Below are positions 1-4,545 of a stretch of DNA of 10,255 nucleotides, one piece after another. This DNA comes from Prolixibacteraceae bacterium. Lineage in GTDB: Bacteria; Bacteroidota; Bacteroidia; Bacteroidales; Prolixibacteraceae. The stretch covers positions 1 through 10,255 of the forward strand of contig DAIDJX010000108.1 of assembly GCA_027451165.1 (NCBI GenBank). The letters run 5' to 3'. The translations under genes and the position numbers were made by a program. The notes under the pieces are model-generated. The model searched no databases, was not told the DNA's origin, and worked only from the letters and a program-made list of their open reading frames with translations. Position 1 is the first letter of the stretch; each line of letters starts with the position of its first letter.

Positions 1-107
1 CAGGAATTGTTTTACCCTAATATTAATTCATCTTTTTTCTGTCTTCCATTTAGGATATGAGATGACATTATGATGTAAATTCACTCAAAATCTTTAAAAC
101 CACAGCT
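1..107. other. Leader region without a gene
   Basis: This is the AT-rich stretch from the window edge to the first start codon. I see no reading frame, no TAnnTTTG-type Bacteroidota promoter box and no strong hairpin. It presumably holds the 5' untranslated region and promoter of the membrane-protein gene that follows, but nothing in the sequence marks them clearly. Confidence 0.4.
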
Positions 108-719
108 ATGCCCACACAAGAGGAAATTTTATCCGGACTTCAGCAAATAGCTGACCAGCGTTCTCTGATTGCCATTTTCTGGCACATTGTTTTTTATCTC
201 TATTTGTTTTTTATAATCCTGGGCCGTAAAATCACCAGGCAGGAAATGTCCCTTTTTGTTTCTGTACCTTTGCTATCAGTTTCCGTCCTTGCCTGGAATA
301 CTGCCAATCCATTCAATGGAACTGTTTTTGTCCTCCTGTTTGTGCTTGCCCTCTATTTTGGCCTCAAAAACCAACGGGAAAAAGTTCAGTATTCCGGCAT
401 TTTTTTCAGACTAACAGGGGCAGTACTGATGCTTTTCGGGCTGATCTATCCCCATTTTACAGGAATAAATCTTTCCCTTTTCATTCAGTCGCCTCTGGGA
501 CTGATTCCCTGTCCGACTTTGTCCCTGATAATTGGGTTCGCTTTGTTTTTCAGGGGATTCGGTTCTAAACCGCTGGTAGTCCTCTATACAGTAGCCGGAC
601 TGTTTTATGGATTTTTCGGTGTTCTCCGCCTGGGGGTCATGGTAGATGCTGTTTTGGTTGCCGGTTCACTGATCCTGGGGGCAGCTTACTTTTACTTTTT
701 CAGAAGAACTGATCAATAA
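108..719 (+). CDS. Seven-helix integral membrane protein, probable DUF6064 family
   Basis: This is a 203-residue, very hydrophobic protein with no signal peptide and no catalytic motif. Membrane segments can be placed at about residues 20-38, 46-63, 70-86, 98-114, 130-148, 154-172 and 177-197, giving seven helices and a short basic end (FFRRTDQ). The segment GLIPCPTLSLIIGFALF (about 131-147), with its Pro-Cys-Pro-Thr at a helix start, resembles the signature I associate with DUF6064, a family of about 200-residue inner-membrane proteins of unknown function. The short hydrophilic N-terminus followed by a W-H helix also fits. The family call is from memory of its pattern, not a search. It lies 105 bases upstream of the VOC gene on the same strand; co-transcription is possible but not shown. 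The start is the first ATG in the frame. Function unknown. Confidence 0.6.
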   Translation: MPTQEEILSGLQQIADQRSLIAIFWHIVFYLYLFFIILGRKITRQEMSLFVSVPLLSVSVLAWNTANPFNGTVFVLLFVLALYFGLKNQREKVQYSGIFFRLTGAVLMLFGLIYPHFTGINLSLFIQSPLGLIPCPTLSLIIGFALFFRGFGSKPLVVLYTVAGLFYGFFGVLRLGVMVDAVLVAGSLILGAAYFYFFRRTDQ

Positions 720-824
720 ATAGTTGGTGGCAATAGGCGACATTTTGTTGCACCGGGCATTGAACATTTATCAAAGCGGTTTGTTCTGCATGAGAATATG
801 TAAAACTTCTCATTAATATTTCTT

Positions 825-1259
825 ATGGCAACAGCAAATATTTATCTGACTTTCAACGGCAACTGCGAGGAAGCATTCCAACATTACAAATCAGTATTTG
901 GTGGTGAATTTTCCTATATCGGGAAGTATAGCGATATGCCTCAGGAGAGCGGCACCTGTCCGCCTGATGATCTTCATAAAATAATGCACATTTCCCTCCC
1001 CATCAGTAAGGAAACAGTTATAATGGGTTGTGATATGATTTCCACTCCGGACAATACTTTCATTCAAGGCAACAATTTTTCCGTCATGATAAATGCAGAC
1101 AGTCGGGAAGAAGCAGATTGTATTTTTGCGGGCCTTGGCGCAACCGGTAATATCGTGATGCCTTTGGATAACACTTTCTGGGGTGCCTATTTCGGAATGC
1201 TGACCGACAAATTCGGGATCAGCTGGATGGTCAGTTACGAAGCTCCACAGGGGCAGTAG
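825..1259 (+). CDS. VOC-superfamily protein, PhnB/YjdN-like (3-dmu-9_3-mt / glyoxalase-like fold)
   Basis: This is a 144-residue soluble protein of the vicinal-oxygen-chelate superfamily, in the PhnB/YjdN-like branch (Pfam 3-dmu-9_3-mt type), where 135-150 residues is usual. Family hallmarks are visible in order: an N-terminal strand and helix, IYLTFNGNCEEAFQHYKSVF (6-25); the YSDMP loop (35-39); a strand with KIMHISL (52-58); the central FSVMINAD strand (85-92) followed by an E-rich helix; FWGAYFG (118-124); and the near-diagnostic C-terminus DKFGISWMV (128-136). This is the paired beta-alpha-beta-beta-beta layout of the fold. Many members of this branch have no proven reaction, so no substrate is assigned; the old label of ubiquinone methyltransferase is misleading. 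No neighbour indicates a pathway. It is followed by a gene-free, repeat-rich stretch. Confidence 0.88.
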   Translation: MATANIYLTFNGNCEEAFQHYKSVFGGEFSYIGKYSDMPQESGTCPPDDLHKIMHISLPISKETVIMGCDMISTPDNTFIQGNNFSVMINADSREEADCIFAGLGATGNIVMPLDNTFWGAYFGMLTDKFGISWMVSYEAPQGQ

Positions 1260-1429
1260 ACGGGTAAGTATTTTTTACAGAGTAATACTTCTTCCTTTCC
1301 AGGTGGTGACCTTTATCCGTCGTTTGCCTTTCTTACGGGCAGGGGATTCCTCCCTTCGGTACCAATGACAGATGTATCGTCTGTGTTGATAATCTTTCCA
1401 AAAATATCCCGGACTCTTGGAGAACCTGC

Positions 1430-1466
1430 AGATCCTTCTCACGCCTGAGGCGTTTTCAGGATGACA
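1430..1466. repeat. REP-like element of the AGATCCTTC...GGATGACA type
   Basis: The ends read agatccttctc and tcaggatgaca. I recognise this layout from a very common intergenic repeat in Bacteroidota and other phyla, in which AGATCCTTC and CAGGATGACA flank a variable small hairpin. Here the centre is a perfect 5-bp stem, acgcc (1441-1445) and ggcgt (1449-1453), with a 3-base loop. Whether it is repeated in this genome cannot be seen from one window. Confidence 0.6.
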
Positions 1467-1485
1467 AGGGCCGCTCGGAGAGGAG

Positions 1486-1558
1486 GGGGAACCGTGGCCG
1501 GGCGGTAAGCAATATACTTTTCATGGCAGGGTTTCGTGCCGACCGGCCACGGTTCCCC
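1486..1558. repeat. Perfect 16-bp inverted repeat with 41-base spacer
   Basis: The left arm ggggaaccgtggccgg (1486-1501) and the right arm ccggccacggttcccc (1543-1558) are exact reverse complements, and the pairing extends by one G-T and one A-T pair outwards. The 41-base spacer holds no further strong stem. The arms are GC-rich compared with the surroundings. No T-run follows the hairpin on the plus strand and no A-run precedes it, so it does not look like an intrinsic terminator; a cruciform, RNA hairpin or mobile REP-like unit is more likely. Confidence 0.85.
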
Positions 1559-1575
1559 TTTATACAGCCACCCTT

Positions 1576-1612
1576 TGTCATGTCGATCCTGCCTTGGGCG
1601 GGAGAGACATCT
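1576..1612. repeat. REP-like element of the TGTCATGTCGA...GAGACATCT type
   Basis: The ends tgtcatgtcgatcc and gagacatct match a second intergenic repeat pattern that I know from Bacteroidota (TGTCATGTCGA ... GGGAGACATCT). The outer stem is atgtc (1580-1584) with gacat (1606-1610), and the inner stem cctgcc/gggcggg pairs with G-T wobble around a short loop. It directly follows the 16-bp inverted repeat, and its first bases also form the right outer arm of the nested structure at 1462-1580. Copy number in the genome is unknown. Confidence 0.55.
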
Positions 1613-1683
1613 GCATCTTCTCCATGGAAAGGTGAAAAGATGTTAGACAAGCTGTTTTGACCACGAAGGTAGCGAACTGCCAC

Positions 1684-1734
1684 TGTCATTCCCGCATTGT
1701 GCCTGAATTTTTTGGTTATAAACACGGAATGACA
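1684..1734. repeat. 9-bp inverted repeat TGTCATTCC/GGAATGACA just after the beta-helix gene
   Basis: The arms tgtcattcc (1684-1692) and ggaatgaca (1726-1734) are perfect reverse complements around a 33-base spacer. The repeat ends 6 bases beyond the stop codon of the minus-strand beta-helix gene. The TGTCATTCCCGC start is like another widespread class of intergenic palindromes. It could protect or end the minus-strand transcript, but no T-run follows it on that strand, so I do not call it a terminator. Confidence 0.5.
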
Positions 1735-1740
1735 TTCACT

Positions 1741-3957
1741 TCAGAAACTCAAGGTCGTCACTTTGCTCGATACTGTAAAACTTTTCCTCAGCGTACCCCC
1801 GGAGTAAGTGCCTCCCGAGTACAATCCATCCTGCAGTGTGCCGGTACAACTTCCTCCGGTATAAACGGAATAAGAAGTTCCTGTTTTTAACACTGGGGAG
1901 GAAAACAGGAAATAGTAGGCATTTCTGGCTGGTTTAAATGTGACCAGGTCTTTGCCGGTATTGTCCTGAATTCTGAAAATGGTGTTGGCAGAAACTATAG
2001 AAGATGATTTCAGCAACAGTCCATATTGCCCTGATGTGGAACTCATCGGCTTTGTCATGTTGGAATTGGTGCTTCCGGCAATGAAAAATCCTCCGGACAT
2101 ATTGAAAGTTCCGTTAAAGTCGATGGCCTCCTCCGGTTGAGATGGTGGTCCGTGAAGGATCATTGTTCCTCCTGTCATCACAATATTTCCATTGCAGTCA
2201 ACCGCATCGCCCTGGGTGGCTCCGGAAACCAGGTAACCACCGTTCATACTGAAGATACTTCCGTCATTTTGTTCGGTCCCTCCGTTGGTGGTCCCTTTCG
2301 AAGTATTGATCCCATCATTGGAGGCCTGTACATGAACGGTGCCATTATTCATGGTAATGAATGGCGCTTCAATCCCTTCCACGGAATTGCTGACGGAGAT
2401 ATCGCCGCCATTAATCGTTACGGAAGTCTTTGACTTGATGCCGTCATCTGCTGATGCAATTTTTATTGTTCCATTGTGAATGGTGATTTCACCATCACAT
2501 TTAATGGCCTTGGCTTCACAATATTCGGCGCTCTGGCCTGATCCTGAAATGACGAATTTCGAACCTGTGGTGGTAACATTCAAACCGGGCGACTGATTCA
2601 CTCCGCCAATGGTAAGGGTTCCATCGGCATTGATCCCCCGGCCTCCGCTTCCGGAACAGCTGGTTGTGATGGAGCCGCCCAGGATGGAAATGTTCCGGTC
2701 GGCTGTCAGACAGGTCGCATTGTACGAATCAGTAACCCCTTTGGAATTTTTGTAAGTTGCCCCATTCCCGGAATTGGTGATGGATACGGTTCCGGAGAGG
2801 ATATTGATGTCTGTAGCTGCGGATATGCCCTTGTTGCCATTGCCCGTTGCGCCGATGGTGATGGTGCTTCCGTTGATTTCCACCTCTGTATCGCTTTTGA
2901 TGGCTGCACAATAGGCCGGATCATAACCTGAACCGGAAGTAGCCAAATAAACACTCCCGGAGGTGGCAATGGTGATTTCCCCTCCGGAAAGCAACATTTT
3001 TTGTCCCGATTTGAGCCCTTTGGATTGGTTTCCCTTAACCGTCAGCTGTATTGATCCTCCGGAAACGTTGAGTAAACTGTCGCTCTTGATACCCGATACA
3101 TCTGCTGAGGCGTTGACCACTGTAATGGATCCTCCTTCCACCGATACCAAAGCTTCCTCACTTTCAATGCCATCGCCGGTAGAAGTGATGTTCAGGCTTC
3201 CTCCTGTCATCCGGAAATGACCATTGCAGTGCATCCCATCTTTCCCGGATGAAGGAATGGTAAGTGATCCGTTTTGAAATTCGATATAGTCATCACTGCA
3301 AACTGCATGGTTGGACAAACTATTAACTGTCAGGCTACCTTTACCCTCAAAGACGAGTTGACCTTCGCTGAAAAATGTGGCTTTCTGATCCTCGGTACTT
3401 GCGGCGTATGCCGGGCCATCGGTGAGGGAGGAACTGGTTCCCTCCGGAAGTACAACTGCACCCCTTTTGGCAGATTGGAGGTTGAGGGCGGGGCCGTTTG
3501 AATTGGTCAAAGTGAGGTTGTTCAGCTGCAACCGGTAGGGGTGCAAACTGTACAATTTGAATTGCCCGTTTCCGGAATTTCCGGTGAGGTCATAGGTCAC
3601 TTCCTGCGAGGTATTGGTTGAATTCACCGTGACCTGTGCTCCGCTTGCTTTAACGGTAATCCCTTCAAAGGCAAGCGGATTAATGATCCGGACAGCATTT
3701 CCGGAGTAATTAACACTTACGGTAGCAGAACCTGGCCCGAAGGAGATGCTGTCGATGGCGCTGACATCTATCCCGCTCACCTTTCCGGCGCACCTGATGA
3801 AAACTATAGAACGGTCTGCACTGAAATAGAGACTGTCGGTTGCGGAAACCGGCGCTCCCAGGGCCATATGACCGGTTGTGTGTACATACAGGTATTCCTG
3901 TGCGGACAACCCCAATGCGAAAACCAGGCAAATCAAAATAAAAGCGCTCTTTTTCAT
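1741..3957 (-). CDS. Exported right-handed beta-helix protein, Cthe_2159-type carbohydrate-binding domain
   Basis: The 738-residue product starts with a clear signal peptide (1-19, ending LGLSAQ). Residues about 21-73 form a short domain with two related units, each ending DSLYF and DSISF. A linker with a beta-rich block (about 84-215) leads to about 15 imperfect rungs from 218 to 630, each roughly 20-30 residues: [GA]-[IVL]-[KEND]-[SACT] turns followed by a hydrophobic strand, [NSTE]-G-[GTS] and another strand (for example GIESEEALVSVEGGSITV at 263). This matches the Cthe_2159 family (formerly DUF4353), a parallel beta-helix whose Clostridium thermocellum founder was reported to bind acidic polysaccharide such as polygalacturonate. 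The many Asp residues at the turns suggest calcium sites (inference). The C-terminal 100 residues form a separate beta-rich unit ending SKVTTLSF, without a T9SS sorting motif. Its ATG overlaps the TGA of the small T9SS gene by 4 bases, so translation is probably coupled. No catalytic residues are evident; a binding or adhesin role is more likely than an enzyme. Confidence 0.85.
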   Translation of the reverse strand: MKKSAFILICLVFALGLSAQEYLYVHTTGHMALGAPVSATDSLYFSADRSIVFIRCAGKVSGIDVSAIDSISFGPGSATVSVNYSGNAVRIINPLAFEGITVKASGAQVTVNSTNTSQEVTYDLTGNSGNGQFKLYSLHPYRLQLNNLTLTNSNGPALNLQSAKRGAVVLPEGTSSSLTDGPAYAASTEDQKATFFSEGQLVFEGKGSLTVNSLSNHAVCSDDYIEFQNGSLTIPSSGKDGMHCNGHFRMTGGSLNITSTGDGIESEEALVSVEGGSITVVNASADVSGIKSDSLLNVSGGSIQLTVKGNQSKGLKSGQKMLLSGGEITIATSGSVYLATSGSGYDPAYCAAIKSDTEVEINGSTITIGATGNGNKGISAATDINILSGTVSITNSGNGATYKNSKGVTDSYNATCLTADRNISILGGSITTSCSGSGGRGINADGTLTIGGVNQSPGLNVTTTGSKFVISGSGQSAEYCEAKAIKCDGEITIHNGTIKIASADDGIKSKTSVTINGGDISVSNSVEGIEAPFITMNNGTVHVQASNDGINTSKGTTNGGTEQNDGSIFSMNGGYLVSGATQGDAVDCNGNIVMTGGTMILHGPPSQPEEAIDFNGTFNMSGGFFIAGSTNSNMTKPMSSTSGQYGLLLKSSSIVSANTIFRIQDNTGKDLVTFKPARNAYYFLFSSPVLKTGTSYSVYTGGSCTGTLQDGLYSGGTYSGGTLRKSFTVSSKVTTLSF

Positions 3958-4448
3958 TGCTTGATGAATTTGATGGTCTGGTTGTTCACTTTCAGGATAT
4001 AAAGTCCCCTGTTTATGCCGGTCAGCGAAATTTCCGGATCATCCTGGGTAAGGATAGTGCGGATAAGAAGCCTCCCATCGGTTCCAAAAATGTAAGCCTG
4101 GTTTTCAGGTTGTGGTAAATTGGAAATCCTGATGCTTGAACCAGCCGGATTCGGATACACTGAAATCCTGCCATTTGGAGCTGAGTTTATTACCGGTACA
4201 GCAGTATACGTGGAATTGAAATAGAGCGCACTGATACCAGGTACAGGAAAAATTTCCGTACTACCCCCTGTCTTTTTGAGCACCAGGTTATTGCTGTTAA
4301 AAGTGATGCTTTGAACCGAGGCTAAGTCATAGCGCTTAACCCTCAGGTCAGTGGTCCTCAGAAAAAATCCCTGGCCAACCGACAAATACGGAATGGCCCC
4401 TAATATAAGCATCGTAAAAATAAGTAGAGATTGTCTCATCCTGTTCAT
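3954..4448 (-). CDS. Small type IX secretion cargo: signal peptide, short repeat domain and C-terminal sorting domain
   Basis: This 164-residue protein has three parts. A signal peptide covers about 1-26 (basic MNRMRQS, hydrophobic core, cut near SVGQG). Residues about 27-79 form a small domain with two similar units, ending VQSITF and ISALYF. Residues 91-164 are a T9SS type-A sorting domain: ISVYPNPAGSSIRIS, then an FGTDGRLL strand pair and the terminal GLYILKVNNQTIKFIKQ, with the usual YPNP, G-[LI]-Y-[IVL] and KFIK features. The sorting domain normally sends a passenger through the outer membrane and to the surface; here almost no passenger remains. The first domain resembles residues 21-73 of the downstream beta-helix protein, whose ATG overlaps this stop codon. 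A start at Met4 is equally possible. The gene follows the receptor gene after 97 bases with a promoter-like box between them. Function unknown; an anchor or partner for the beta-helix protein is an inference. Confidence 0.85.
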   Translation of the reverse strand: MNRMRQSLLIFTMLILGAIPYLSVGQGFFLRTTDLRVKRYDLASVQSITFNSNNLVLKKTGGSTEIFPVPGISALYFNSTYTAVPVINSAPNGRISVYPNPAGSSIRISNLPQPENQAYIFGTDGRLLIRTILTQDDPEISLTGINRGLYILKVNNQTIKFIKQ

Positions 4449-4479
4449 CCCGTTTTCAGAAATACTGTTTTTTAAATTG

Positions 4480-4487
4480 CAAAACTA
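4480..4487 (-). promoter_or_regulatory. Possible Bacteroidota -7 box upstream of the small T9SS gene
   Basis: On the minus strand these bases read TAGTTTTG, an exact match to the TAnnTTTG -7 consensus of Bacteroidota housekeeping promoters. It would give a 5' untranslated region of roughly 25 bases for the gene starting at 4448. I find no TTTG or TTG at the expected distance upstream, so the support is one box only. If real, the last two genes could be transcribed apart from the signalling genes. Confidence 0.35.
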
Positions 4488-4545
4488 ATACAGTTCAGTC
4501 TGAGAATACCCTAAATATAATTTTTAAACTCTGTGTAACTGATTT

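Larger units (their letters stand above)
1260..1740. other. Gene-free intergenic region carrying several REP-like inverted repeats
   Basis: These 481 bases separate two convergent transcription units. Short reading frames here (for example 1456-1725 on the minus strand) have no recognisable protein features and run through the repeats, so I call no gene. The left third (1260-1429) shows only weak hairpins, for example AAGTATT/AATACTT at 1266-1272 and 1284-1290, and ACAGATG/CGTCTGT at 1368-1384. The rest is occupied by the four inverted-repeat elements listed separately. Outer arms tgacaaggg (1462-1470) and ccctttgtca (1571-1580), which differ by one base, enclose the strongest palindrome, so 1462-1580 has a nested, symmetrical layout. 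Confidence 0.75.

Noticed and set aside
1266..1290. Intrinsic terminator for the VOC gene (AAGTATT/AATACTT hairpin)
   Set aside because: The stem is only 7 bp, AT-rich, and is followed by CTTCCTTTCC and not a T-run. It could act weakly but is not supported.
1456..1725. Minus-strand frame of 89 codons in the intergenic region
   Set aside because: It runs through three inverted-repeat elements and shows no protein-like pattern; the repeats explain the open frame.
1430..1740. CRISPR array or insertion-sequence remnant
   Set aside because: The elements differ from each other, there is no regular repeat-spacer spacing, and no transposase fragment or target-site duplication is visible.
1741..3957. 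Pectate lyase or other polysaccharide-degrading enzyme on a beta-helix
   Set aside because: No lyase or hydrolase active-site motif could be recognised; the rung pattern fits the Cthe_2159 binding family better.
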